DNA of 32,829 nt from JBHIDJ01 sp046760105 (GTDB lineage Bacteria > Pseudomonadota > Gammaproteobacteria > Acidiferrobacterales > SPGG2). Below, in pieces: positions 24,410 to 32,608 of this stretch. Each line of letters opens with the position of its first letter. Positions within the stretch are counted from its first letter, which is position 1. Both the position numbers and the translations under genes were made by a program. The stretch lies in the NCBI GenBank assembly GCA_046760105.1, contig JBHIDJ010000022.1, positions 1 to 32,829 on the forward strand. Reading direction: 5' to 3'. Under the pieces are notes generated by a model. That model was not told where the DNA came from. It saw only the letters and a list, made by a program, of their open reading frames with translations, and did not search any database.

Positions 24410-24850
24410 CTACGTGCTCGCGCGGCTTATCAGCGTTTGTAGCAGCGTGGCGCAAAGGGTTTCGTTTCCGTTTTTAACCACGCCAACATCCGCTCGCGTG
24501 ACCACAAGTGTTCGTCGTGCCGTTACGACGTGACCGCGTGCGATGAGCAATTCGCCATTGCCAGGGGCAAGCAGGTTCAACTTGTATTCTACGGTAAGCA
24601 CGCGTGAGTCCGCGGACATCAAGGAATAGCCGGCATAGCCACCCGCCGAATCGGCAATCGTTCCGATGATTCCACCGTGAAAGTAACCGTCTTGTTGACT
24701 GAGCTCCGGTCGGAAGGGTAGGTGGATCTCACAATACCCAGGGCGCACATCCACCAGCTCCGCTCCGAGGAAGTGCATCACCTGTTGCTGGGCGAAGCTC
24801 TGGCGTACCCGCTCGCCATAGGCTGGATCTACCGGTTTGGGCGCTGACAT
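24410..24850 (-). CDS. PaaI-like hotdog thioesterase
   Basis: This 146-residue hotdog protein has QDGYFHGGIIGTIADSAGGY, the classical PaaI helix with its aspartate, then TVEYKLNLLAPGNGELLIA and RGHVVTARRTLVVTRADV. It likely hydrolyses short or branched acyl-CoA. GAGGGATCGC precedes the ATG. It is the first gene of the minus-strand operon with ivd, DUF1272 and thiolase, and lies about 90 nt downstream of a perfect LiuR-type operator. Its leading position suggests that CoA release is part of the pathway rather than incidental. Confidence 0.87.
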   Translation of the reverse strand: MSAPKPVDPAYGERVRQSFAQQQVMHFLGAELVDVRPGYCEIHLPFRPELSQQDGYFHGGIIGTIADSAGGYAGYSLMSADSRVLTVEYKLNLLAPGNGELLIARGHVVTARRTLVVTRADVGVVKNGNETLCATLLQTLISRAST

Positions 24851-24936
24851 GCGATCCCTCGGGATGTGGCGTTGACGCTCACGTTCGCCCGTGCGTTCCC
24901 GGAATTTTGGGCGTCTGTGTGCGCGGCTATTTTAAG

Positions 24937-24965
24937 ACGGTATCTTACGTTTACGTAAACGTCAA
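24937..24965 (-). promoter_or_regulatory. Promoter with LiuR-type operator, thioesterase-ivd operon
   Basis: The perfect palindrome ACGTTTACGTAAACGT (24947-24962) lies between TTGACG (-35, 24965-24960) and TACCGT (-10, 24942-24937) with a 17-bp spacer. This is the same layout as at 17851-17879. It gives the thioesterase-ivd-DUF1272-thiolase operon its own promoter, separate from liuR, with a leader of about 80 nt. Confidence 0.82.
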
Positions 24966-24985
24966 GATATGATAACCAGCTGATT

Positions 24986-25381
24986 TTAGGCGGATTTCCT
25001 AGGGTTCTTGATCTTGCCGAGACGCGCTTTGCACTGAGTCTCGATGTCATCCAGCTCCTTAAGCGTCACCGCGATATCATGTTGTTGCTGTCGGAGCATA
25101 GTGCGGCGGTCCTCGATCTTGGTGAGAAAGTATTCGAGTTGCCCTGTTTCTCCGGGCTCTGCGTCATACATGTCGAGGATCTCCCGGACTTCGCTGAGCG
25201 AAAACCCCAGCCTCTTTCCGCGCAGCACCAGCTTCAGCCGCACGCGATCACGGGGAGAATACACACGGGTTTGGCCCTTTCTCATCGGGGCCAGCAGACC
25301 CTGGTCCTCGTAGAAGCGGATGGTGCGGGTGGTGACGTCAAACTCTTGAGCCAGCTGGGTGATCGTGTACGTCTCGGTCAT
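24986..25381 (-). CDS. liuR: MerR-family regulator LiuR
   Basis: This 131-residue MerR-type protein has a winged helix-turn-helix at residues 1-70 (YTITQLAQEFDVTTRTIRFY, then EDQGLLAPMRKGQTRVYS) and a dimerising coiled coil (about 83-118, KIEDRRTMLRQQQHDIAVTL). There are no metal-binding cysteines apart from one near the end, so it is not a metal sensor. Short MerR proteins of this type next to ivd and the ACGTTTACGTAAACGT palindrome are LiuR, regulator of leucine / isovalerate genes. It is divergent from icmF; a 14/16 operator lies in its own upstream region, suggesting autoregulation. The ribosome-binding site is weak. Confidence 0.88.
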   Translation of the reverse strand: MTETYTITQLAQEFDVTTRTIRFYEDQGLLAPMRKGQTRVYSPRDRVRLKLVLRGKRLGFSLSEVREILDMYDAEPGETGQLEYFLTKIEDRRTMLRQQQHDIAVTLKELDDIETQCKARLGKIKNPRKSA

Positions 25382-25411
25382 GGGCTGATCCGCGGTGGTA
25401 AAATCTTGGTG

Positions 25412-25417
25412 ATTATA
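25412..25417 (-). promoter_or_regulatory. Candidate -10 box of liuR
   Basis: A perfect TATAAT lies on the minus strand at 25417-25412, which would place the transcription start about 25 nt before the liuR ATG. No good -35 is found at 17 bp; the degenerate operator at 25439-25454 overlaps the region just upstream of where a -35 would lie. The call rests on the -10 match alone. Confidence 0.5.
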
Positions 25418-25438
25418 TAGGATGATGCCTCCTTATTT

Positions 25439-25454
25439 CCCTTTACGTAAACGT
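25439..25454. promoter_or_regulatory. Degenerate LiuR-type operator near liuR promoter
   Basis: CCCTTTACGTAAACGT matches the 16-bp operator at 14 positions; the left outer half-site is altered. It lies on the liuR side of the divergent region, 34 nt from the centre of the perfect site at 25473. Weaker binding here could set autoregulation of liuR. Confidence 0.65.
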
Positions 25455-25469
25455 TAGTCCTAAACACGG

Positions 25470-25498
25470 TTGACGTTTACGTAAACGTAATACAAAAT
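25470..25498 (+). promoter_or_regulatory. Promoter with LiuR-type operator, icmF
   Basis: The perfect palindrome ACGTTTACGTAAACGT (25473-25488) starts within TTGACG (-35, 25470-25475). A 17-bp spacer leads to CAAAAT (-10, 25493-25498). The icmF ATG follows about 43 nt after the predicted start. The -35 and operator overlap exactly as in the other two promoters. Confidence 0.8.
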
Positions 25499-25547
25499 GG
25501 AATAGAGCACAAGCGAGGCTGCTCAGTCACGCCTTAAGGAGGGACGC

Positions 25548-28500
25548 ATGCCGCAGGCCGCGGTTGCCAAGGTTGCATCCATCAGCAAGGGCTACAAAGC
25601 CAAACACAAGCTACGCTTCGTTACGGCGGCGAGCTTATTCGACGGGCACGACGCCTCTATCAACATCATGCGCCGCATTCTGCAGGCGTCCGGTGCGGAG
25701 GTGATCCACCTCGGGCATAACCGCGCGGTCAACGAGATCGTGCACGCCGCCATCCAGGAAGATGTGCAGGCGATCGCGGTGAGCTCCTATCAAGGTGGCC
25801 ACGTCGAGTATTTCAAATATATGGTCGATTTGCTGCGCGACCAGGGCGCGCCTGACATCCGCGTCTTCGCGGGCGGTGGCGGGGTTATCGTGCCGGCGGA
25901 GGTCCGCGAGCTGCACGATTATGGTGTCACGCGGATCTACTCTCCGGAAGACGGCCAGCACATGGGGCTGCAGGGCATGATCAACGACATCCTCGCGCGC
26001 AGCGACTTCGACCCGGCAGCGGGGTCGTCGGCAGATCTCAACATGATAACCACGCGTGACTACCGTGTGCTCGCGCGCGTCATCACAGCGCTCGAACACG
26101 CAAAGGCAAACTCAGCACTGCACCGCAACGTGCTGGAACAGGCACGTACGCTCAAGAAGAGCGTGCCCGTTCTCGGTATCACCGGCACCGGTGGTTCCGG
26201 AAAGTCCTCATTGACCGATGAGCTTGTACTGCGCTTCCGACTCGATCGAAACGACGAACTAAAGATTGCCATCATTGCGGTGGATCCTTCGCGTCGCAAG
26301 ACAGGCGGCGCACTGCTGGGCGACCGCATTCGTATGAATGCGATCGATTCGCCGAGCGTCTACATGCGCTCGCTGACCACCCGCGCGACTGAAAACGAAC
26401 TTCCGAAAGCATTGTCGGAAATTGTCGCTGCCACCAAGCTGGCCGGCTTCGACCTAGTGATCGTGGAAACACCCGGTATCGGGCAGGGTGATGCCGCCAT
26501 CGTGCCGCATGTCGATGTCTCGTTATACGTCATGACGCCTGAATTCGGCGCAGCCAGCCAGTTAGAAAAGATCGATATGTTGGACTATGCGGACTTGGTG
26601 GCAATCAACAAATTTGATCGTAAAGGGGCGCCGGATGCACTGCGCGATGTGCGCAAGCAGGTGCAGCGCAACCACGAGGCTTTTAGCACGGCCGCCGAGG
26701 AGATGCCGGTGTTTGGAACGATCGCGGCGCGATTCAACGACGACGGGGTCACCGCGCTCTATCAGGGCCTGATCGAGGCCCTCAACAAAAAGGGGTTGCC
26801 GCGACATGAAGGGCGCTTGCCGCGGGTAGACGTGCGCGCGTCGTCGAGCGCGACCGTTATTGTTCCACCGAAGCGGCAGCGCTATCTAGCAGAGATCGCG
26901 GAAACCATGCGGGACTACCGCAAGAATGTGCACGAGCAAGCCCAGCTCGCGCGCGAGCGACAGCAGCTGACGGAGTCCAGACGCATGTTAGAGGACGCCG
27001 GCAAGGACGCGTCAGTACTCGATGGATTGATTGCTAAACGCGAGCAAGCACTGGATGCGCGTGCGCGTAAGTTGCTCGAGATCTGGCCAAAGGTGAAGGC
27101 GAGCTACGCCGGTGATGAGTACGTCGTCAGGATCCGTGACAAGGAAATTCGCACGCCACTGACCTACATGTCGCTATCAGGCACCAAGATCCCCAAAGTG
27201 GTCCTGCCAAAATATGAAGACCATGGCGAGCTTCTCAGGTGGTTGTTGTTGGAGAACGTGCCGGGGACGTTTCCCTATACTGCCGGTGTATTCGCCTTCA
27301 AGCGCGAAAGCGAAGACCCCGCGCGTATGTTCGCTGGAGAAGGCGATGCGTTTCGGACGAACAAGCGCTTCAAATACTTGTCCCGCCATTCTGACGCCAA
27401 ACGCCTGTCCACGGCCTTTGATTCGGTCACGCTGTATGGTTCGGATCCCGACGAGCGCCCGGATATCTACGGCAAGGTGGGCAATTCGGGCGTGTCTATC
27501 GCTACGCTTGAAGACATGAAGGCACTTTACGATGGCTTTGATCTTTGCGATCCCAAGACGTCTGTTTCCATGACTATCAATGGACCGGCGCCCACGATAC
27601 TGGCGATGTTCTTGAATACCGCCATCGATCAGCAGCTCGACAAGTTTGAACGCGACAATGGACGTCCGCCCACTGACGACGAAATCGAAAAGATTCGAGC
27701 ATGGACGCTGCAGAACGTCCGCGGCACCGTGCAGGCGGATATCCTCAAAGAAGATCAGGGGCAGAACACCTGTATCTTCTCCACCGAGTTCAGCCTCAAG
27801 GTGATGGGGGACATCCAGGAGTACTTTATTAAGAACAACATTCGGAACTTTTACTCGGTGTCCATCTCCGGTTACCACATCGCGGAGGCAGGTGCGAATC
27901 CGATAAGCCAGCTCGCGTTCACCCTGGCTAATGGATTCACTTACGTAGAGGCCTATCTCGCCCGTGGTATGCACATCGACGATTTTGCGCCGAATCTTTC
28001 GTTCTTCTTTTCTAATGGCATGGACCCGGAATACTCCGTGATGGGTCGCGTAGCCCGTCGCATCTGGGCGACCGCAATGCGCTTTAAGTACGGAGCCAAC
28101 GAGCGCAGTCAGAAACTCAAATATCACATCCAGACCTCGGGCCGCTCGCTGCATGCGCAGGAAATCGATTTCAATGACATTCGCACAACACTACAGGCGC
28201 TGATTGCGATCTACGACAACTGCAACAGCTTGCACACCAACGCTCACGACGAGGCCATCACCACGCCGACGGAAGACTCCGTTCGCCGCGCCATGGCCAT
28301 TCAACTCATCATTAACCGCGAGTGGGGCCTGGCGAAGAACGAAAACCCGACTCAGGGATCGTTTGTCGTCGAAGAGCTCACCGACCTGGTGGAAGAAGCG
28401 GTGCTCAAAGAGTTTGAGCGCATCGCCGAGCGAGGCGGCGTGCTAGGGGCCATGGAGACCGGGTATCAACGCGGGAAGATCCAGGACGAGTCGCTCTACT

Positions 28501-28817
28501 ATGAAAGCCGCAAACACGACGGCAGTTTACCTATTATCGGGGTTAACACTTTCCTCAACCCCAACCCCCCGGAGGATGTGACGGTCGAACTCGCGCGCTC
28601 CACCGAAAAGGAGAAGCAGAGCCAGATCCGTCGAGTGCAGGAGTTCCACGTACGTCACCAAGGCGAGGCCGAGGGGGCCTTGAAACGCCTTCAACAAGCG
28701 GTCATCAAAAACGAGAATGTGTTCGCGGTACTGATGGACGCCGTGCGCTACTGTTCGCTAGGGCAGATTACCCAGTGCCTGTTTGAGGTCGGTGGCCAGT
28801 ACCGGCGGAACATGTAA
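25548..28817 (+). CDS. icmF: Fused isobutyryl-CoA mutase IcmF
   Basis: This 1089-residue fusion of a B12 radical mutase with its G-protein chaperone interconverts isobutyryl-CoA and butyryl-CoA, and in some homologues isovaleryl-CoA and pivalyl-CoA. Residues about 20-150 form the cobalamin-binding domain, with H34 in SLFDGHDASINIMRR as the lower cobalt ligand. Residues about 200-420 form the MeaB-like GTPase, with Walker A GTGGSGKS (213-220) and NKFD. The rest is the mutase barrel, with TFPYTAGVFAFKRESEDPAR, AKRLSTAFDSVTLYG and IYGKVGNSGVSI, diagnostic for IcmF rather than methylmalonyl-CoA mutase. GGAGGG lies 4 nt before the ATG. It is divergent from liuR and carries a perfect operator in its promoter. 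Confidence 0.95.
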   Translation: MPQAAVAKVASISKGYKAKHKLRFVTAASLFDGHDASINIMRRILQASGAEVIHLGHNRAVNEIVHAAIQEDVQAIAVSSYQGGHVEYFKYMVDLLRDQGAPDIRVFAGGGGVIVPAEVRELHDYGVTRIYSPEDGQHMGLQGMINDILARSDFDPAAGSSADLNMITTRDYRVLARVITALEHAKANSALHRNVLEQARTLKKSVPVLGITGTGGSGKSSLTDELVLRFRLDRNDELKIAIIAVDPSRRKTGGALLGDRIRMNAIDSPSVYMRSLTTRATENELPKALSEIVAATKLAGFDLVIVETPGIGQGDAAIVPHVDVSLYVMTPEFGAASQLEKIDMLDYADLVAINKFDRKGAPDALRDVRKQVQRNHEAFSTAAEEMPVFGTIAARFNDDGVTALYQGLIEALNKKGLPRHEGRLPRVDVRASSSATVIVPPKRQRYLAEIAETMRDYRKNVHEQAQLARERQQLTESRRMLEDAGKDASVLDGLIAKREQALDARARKLLEIWPKVKASYAGDEYVVRIRDKEIRTPLTYMSLSGTKIPKVVLPKYEDHGELLRWLLLENVPGTFPYTAGVFAFKRESEDPARMFAGEGDAFRTNKRFKYLSRHSDAKRLSTAFDSVTLYGSDPDERPDIYGKVGNSGVSIATLEDMKALYDGFDLCDPKTSVSMTINGPAPTILAMFLNTAIDQQLDKFERDNGRPPTDDEIEKIRAWTLQNVRGTVQADILKEDQGQNTCIFSTEFSLKVMGDIQEYFIKNNIRNFYSVSISGYHIAEAGANPISQLAFTLANGFTYVEAYLARGMHIDDFAPNLSFFFSNGMDPEYSVMGRVARRIWATAMRFKYGANERSQKLKYHIQTSGRSLHAQEIDFNDIRTTLQALIAIYDNCNSLHTNAHDEAITTPTEDSVRRAMAIQLIINREWGLAKNENPTQGSFVVEELTDLVEEAVLKEFERIAERGGVLGAMETGYQRGKIQDESLYYESRKHDGSLPIIGVNTFLNPNPPEDVTVELARSTEKEKQSQIRRVQEFHVRHQGEAEGALKRLQQAVIKNENVFAVLMDAVRYCSLGQITQCLFEVGGQYRRNM

Positions 28818-28822
28818 GGCCT

Positions 28823-28855
28823 AGGGACAGCTAATTTTCCGGCCGCGTTGTCCCT
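28823..28855 (+). other. Inverted repeat after icmF
   Basis: AGGGACA (28823-28829) pairs with TGTCCCT (28849-28855) around a 19-nt loop that contains CGGCCG. There is no T-run after it, so it is not a standard intrinsic terminator. It may be a 3'-end stabiliser for icmF or an operator for the cyclase gene that follows. Confidence 0.4.
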
Positions 28856-28883
28856 CTGACCGGAATGAGACATCATTGGCTGG

Positions 28884-30638
28884 GTGGACCGCTTACCTCG
28901 AAAGCTAGCTGCGATCCTCTATGCCGATGTGGCCGGCTACAGCCGACTCATGGGCAGCGATGAAGACGAGACCCATCGTACGCTGTGCGATCACCTCGAC
29001 CTGATTGCACAGAGCATCAAAACCCATCGCGGTGACGTGATGCATTACGCCGGGGATGCGGTCCTCGCCAAGTTCGATGCCGTGCTCGATGCCCTATCAT
29101 GCGCCAGGGATGTACAAGAGCGCCTGAGAGCCCGCAATGCGGACCTGCCCGCCGACCGCAGGCTGGAGTTCCGCATTGGCGTCAATCTGGGCGACGTGAT
29201 CGAAGACCGCAGTGATATCTATGGCGAGGGCGTTAATTTGGCGGCACGCCTGGAGTCTCTGGCGGACGCGGGTGGCATTTGCATCTCCGAGTCGGTGAAG
29301 GTCGCGATCGGCAACAAGCTTTCGTGTCAGTATGAATCCCTGGGTGAGCAGCGGGTAAAGAACATCGCTGAACCCATTCGGGCCTATCGCGTCCTCTTAA
29401 CACCGGGCGATGGCCGTGCTGCGCCGCCGGCAAAGCCGGTGATCAAGCTTCCTGACAGACCCTCGCTCGCCATCCTACCGTTCAAGACCGTGAGCGGGGA
29501 TGTCGAGCAGGAGTCCCTGGCCGATGGCCTTCGCATCGACGTTCAGGCGGCCTTGGTGAAGATAGCCGGGCTGCTCGTTATCGCCATCGCCACGACGAAT
29601 ACCTACCGGAACAAAGAGATTTCCGCTGCGCAAGCGGCCGCGGAAATGGGGGTGCGACATATTCTCGAAGGCAACGTGCAGAAGTCAGGCAATCGCGTTC
29701 GCATCACGGTATCCCTGATAGATTCGACATCCAAGCAGGTCGTATGGACTGAGCGCTACGACCGTGTGTTGGATGACGCATTCGAGGTTCAGGACGAAAT
29801 CACGGAGAAGATCGTTACGGCGCTGGACGTGAAATTAGCGAGCGGTGAGCCGGCCAAAGTTTGGCGAAAGACCATCAAGGATCCGAAAGCGAGGGAGTAT
29901 TTTTACCGAGGCCTTCACGAGTTCATGAAGGGCGACAAGGAGGCTATGGGCATTGCCAGGGAGAACTTTGAACGCGTGGCCCGGCTCGCTCCAGATAGCC
30001 CGCTTGGCCCAACTTACGTGGCGTTCTCGCACTGGTGGGATGCCTTCAGGGGCTGGAGCGATTTGCCTTCCCAGTCACTCGACCTGGCGGCCGAGTGGGC
30101 GGAAAAAGCGATGGCGATGGAAGATTGCGATGGGCAGGCGCATACGGTCATGGGGCACATCCATCTGCTTCGGCGCGAACACGACCAGGCGCTCGCGGTG
30201 GCTGAGCGGGCGGTTTCCCTTCGCCCCCAATGCGTGCACGCAAACGGCCATCTGGGGAATATCCTGTACTATTGCGGAAGACCGGGTGAGGCCGTCGACT
30301 ACGTGAAGCGGGCGATTCGCAATACGCCCATTTATCCGCCCTGGTTTGTCGACATTCTCGCGGCCAGCTACAAGGAAGCCGGGCAGCTGGACAATGCAAC
30401 GGCGTCGGCAAGGGAAGCGCTGCGCTTGAAACCCGATGATCTCGATGCGCGCCTGGTACTGGTCGACGCTTACCAGTCTGCCGGCCGCAATGCGCGCGCC
30501 CGTGAGATCGCGCAGGAAGTCCTCGCGATCGATCCCAGTTTTTCCTTGGCAAGATGGTCCGCCACGCAGCCCTACAGAGAGGATGCGGTCCTCGCACGTA
30601 TCGTTGAAAGTCTGCGCGAAGCGGGGTTGCGGGAGTAA
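28884..30638 (+). CDS. Class III adenylate/guanylate cyclase with TPR domain
   Basis: This 584-residue protein starts at GTG (28884) with a weak ribosome-binding site. Residues 1-170 are a class III nucleotide cyclase: metal ligand D15 in ILYADVAGYSRLM, second aspartate D58 in HYAGDAVLAKF, and N118 and R122 in GEGVNLAARLE. The catalytic residues appear intact, so cAMP formation is plausible. Residues about 193-320 are a TolB-like domain (PSLAILPFKTVSGD, HILEGNVQKSGNRVRITVSL), and about 340-570 are TPR repeats (EKAMAMEDCDGQAHTVMGHI, ALRLKPDDLDARLVLVDAY). No transmembrane segment or sensor domain was seen. It follows icmF by 66 bp but has no LiuR site, so co-regulation is uncertain. Confidence 0.88.
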   Translation: MDRLPRKLAAILYADVAGYSRLMGSDEDETHRTLCDHLDLIAQSIKTHRGDVMHYAGDAVLAKFDAVLDALSCARDVQERLRARNADLPADRRLEFRIGVNLGDVIEDRSDIYGEGVNLAARLESLADAGGICISESVKVAIGNKLSCQYESLGEQRVKNIAEPIRAYRVLLTPGDGRAAPPAKPVIKLPDRPSLAILPFKTVSGDVEQESLADGLRIDVQAALVKIAGLLVIAIATTNTYRNKEISAAQAAAEMGVRHILEGNVQKSGNRVRITVSLIDSTSKQVVWTERYDRVLDDAFEVQDEITEKIVTALDVKLASGEPAKVWRKTIKDPKAREYFYRGLHEFMKGDKEAMGIARENFERVARLAPDSPLGPTYVAFSHWWDAFRGWSDLPSQSLDLAAEWAEKAMAMEDCDGQAHTVMGHIHLLRREHDQALAVAERAVSLRPQCVHANGHLGNILYYCGRPGEAVDYVKRAIRNTPIYPPWFVDILAASYKEAGQLDNATASAREALRLKPDDLDARLVLVDAYQSAGRNARAREIAQEVLAIDPSFSLARWSATQPYREDAVLARIVESLREAGLRE

Positions 30639-30686
30639 CGAGCGTCGCGTCCACTGAAGCGACACGCGGCCTACGAAGAGAAGCGA

Positions 30687-31454
30687 GTGACCCACAGACC
30701 TGATAGCGATTCCATCTCCCAGGAGTTCCCAGTCGGCGAACCGGTCCAACCGTCCCGGCCATCCTCAACCCTCACGAGGACCGTTCTTTCTGGGAAGTTT
30801 GTCTCGCTCGCGCCGCTCGATTCAGCGCGTGACGCGCGAGATTTATACGATGCCGCACATGGAAACGACGAGAGCGAACAGCTCTGGACCTACATGCCTT
30901 ATGGACCGTTTGTTGGCGTGGAAGCGATGAGGCGATGGCTAGAAGAACGAGCCGTTTCCGAGGATCCCTTGTTCTTCGCGGTCGTTGAGCAGGGTTCGCA
31001 GACGCGGATAGGCATGGTGAGTTTTTTGAACAACGTACCGGTCATGCGTCGGATAGAGCTCGGCCATATCTGGTATTCGCCGGCCTATCAGGGGACAGCA
31101 ATAACCACAGAAGCGGCCTACCTCATGATGCACCACGCATTCGATGATCTCGGCTACCGTCGAGTGGAATGGAAATGCGATGCGTTCAACGCAAGATCGC
31201 GTCAGGCCGCTTTGCGCCTAGGATTCAGGTTTGAAGGTATTTTTAAGAAGCACATGATCATTAAGGGCAAAAACCGGGATACGGCGTGGTTCGCCGTAAC
31301 GGACGATGAATGGCCTGCGGTCAAAAAGAACATCGAGCTCTGGTTGTATGAAGAAGGCCTTGCTGCTTTCGCCCGCCGCGGCGTATCGTTGACCGAGCTA
31401 AACGCGAATTTACGCAAGGAAGGCTCTTGGAAAGCTACCGGCAAGGACGCTTAA
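30687..31454 (+). CDS. RimJ/RimL-type GNAT acetyltransferase
   Basis: This 255-residue protein starts at GTG (30687) with GAAGAGAAG upstream. The GNAT core resembles the RimL group: LGHIWYSPAYQGTAITTEAA (acetyl-CoA loop), then LGYRRVEWKCDAFNARSRQA and LGFRFEGIFKKHMI. An N-terminal extension of about 30 residues and a C-terminal tail of about 45 residues are longer than in RimL itself. Proteins of this length are often annotated as acetyltransferases of unknown substrate. It lies between the cyclase and the mandelate-racemase-like gene, 34 bp before the latter, so those two are probably co-transcribed. Confidence 0.83.
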   Translation: MTHRPDSDSISQEFPVGEPVQPSRPSSTLTRTVLSGKFVSLAPLDSARDARDLYDAAHGNDESEQLWTYMPYGPFVGVEAMRRWLEERAVSEDPLFFAVVEQGSQTRIGMVSFLNNVPVMRRIELGHIWYSPAYQGTAITTEAAYLMMHHAFDDLGYRRVEWKCDAFNARSRQAALRLGFRFEGIFKKHMIIKGKNRDTAWFAVTDDEWPAVKKNIELWLYEEGLAAFARRGVSLTELNANLRKEGSWKATGKDA

Positions 31455-31488
31455 CGGGTTACTTCCCTGTCATCATGGAGACGAGTCT

Positions 31489-32580
31489 GTGCAGTACGAT
31501 AACCTGACAGTCCGGGCGTTGCGCGTTCGTGCAGTGGATGTGCCGATACAGCGGCCGCTGCAAACGAGCGGTGGTGTTGTCGAGACGGCACCCCTTGTAC
31601 TGATCGATCTAGAAACCGATGAGGGGCCGATCGGCTGCAGCTACATCTTTTGTTATACGCGGCTCGCCTTAGCGCCGATGGTGCGGTTGCTCGAGGAGGT
31701 TGGACAACTGGTAGAAGGAGATCTGGTGGCCCCGCAAGCGATCGAGCACAAGCTTCAGCGGCGTTTTCGTCTTCTCGGGGCACAAGGGCTCATTGGTATG
31801 GCGCTTGCCGGTGTCGATATGGCCGCCTGGGATGTGCTGGGCAAGGCGGCAGGACTTCCGTTGGTGCAGCTCCTTGGTGGCGCGGCGCGGCCGATACCGG
31901 CCTACAATAGCACCGGCCTCGGCATCATCGGGCGCGAGCACGTCGGCGCCGAGGCGCAGGAGTTGGTCGCACCGGGTTTCCGCGCAATCAAGGTGAGGCT
32001 GGGTTATCCGGACATCGCTACCGACGTCGCCGTTGTTCGCGCGGTTCGTGAGGCGATTGCTGACAATGTCTTGATAATGACCGACTACAACCAATCGTTA
32101 TCGGTTCCGGAGGCACTGCAGAGGGTTCACCACTTGGATGACGAGGGGATCTACTGGATTGAAGAGCCTACCCGGGCGGACGACTATACGGGACATGCCA
32201 AGATCAGCCACGAGGCACGAACGCCGATCCAGTTAGGGGAAAACTGCTGGGGACCGCACGACATGGCGAAAGCGCTAGCGGTCGATGCCAGCGATTTCTT
32301 TATGCCCGACGTGATGAAAATCGGAGGGGTGAGCGGCTGGCTGCGGGCGGCGGCGTTGGCCGAGCTAACAGGCATACCGCTGTCGAGCCACCTGTTCCCG
32401 GAGATCAGTGTCCATCTTCTTGCGGTGACGCCGACCAGTCACTGGCTGGAATATGTGGACTGGGCCAATCCGATTCTAAGTGAGCCACTAAAAGTAGAGG
32501 ATGGCCACGCAGTTATTCCCGATCGTCCCGGCCATGGCATAGAGTGGAACGAGGAGGGGGTAGCGCGGTATCTTTTGTAG
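31489..32580 (+). CDS. Mandelate-racemase-like enolase superfamily enzyme with K166R change
   Basis: This 363-residue protein starts at GTG (31489) with GGAG 8 nt upstream. It aligns along its length with Pseudomonas putida mandelate racemase, with a constant offset of four: metal ligands D199, E225 and E251, then D274 and H301 (MPDVMKIGG, SSHLFPE) and E321 (HWLEYVD). The first lysine is present (K168), but the second acid/base lysine, K166 in mandelate racemase, is R170 (IKVRLGYP instead of the usual KxK). This would change or abolish racemisation while H301/D274 chemistry remains. It may be a dehydratase, a one-sided epimerase or an unrecognised member. No hydroxy-acid pathway genes are adjacent. 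Confidence 0.87.
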   Translation: MQYDNLTVRALRVRAVDVPIQRPLQTSGGVVETAPLVLIDLETDEGPIGCSYIFCYTRLALAPMVRLLEEVGQLVEGDLVAPQAIEHKLQRRFRLLGAQGLIGMALAGVDMAAWDVLGKAAGLPLVQLLGGAARPIPAYNSTGLGIIGREHVGAEAQELVAPGFRAIKVRLGYPDIATDVAVVRAVREAIADNVLIMTDYNQSLSVPEALQRVHHLDDEGIYWIEEPTRADDYTGHAKISHEARTPIQLGENCWGPHDMAKALAVDASDFFMPDVMKIGGVSGWLRAAALAELTGIPLSSHLFPEISVHLLAVTPTSHWLEYVDWANPILSEPLKVEDGHAVIPDRPGHGIEWNEEGVARYLL

Positions 32581-32608
32581 ACGCACACCTTTACGACGAG
32601 TGACGGCA

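Noticed and set aside
27177..28154. 325-codon minus-strand open frame inside icmF
   Set aside because: It is antisense to the conserved mutase barrel of IcmF and has no domain of its own.
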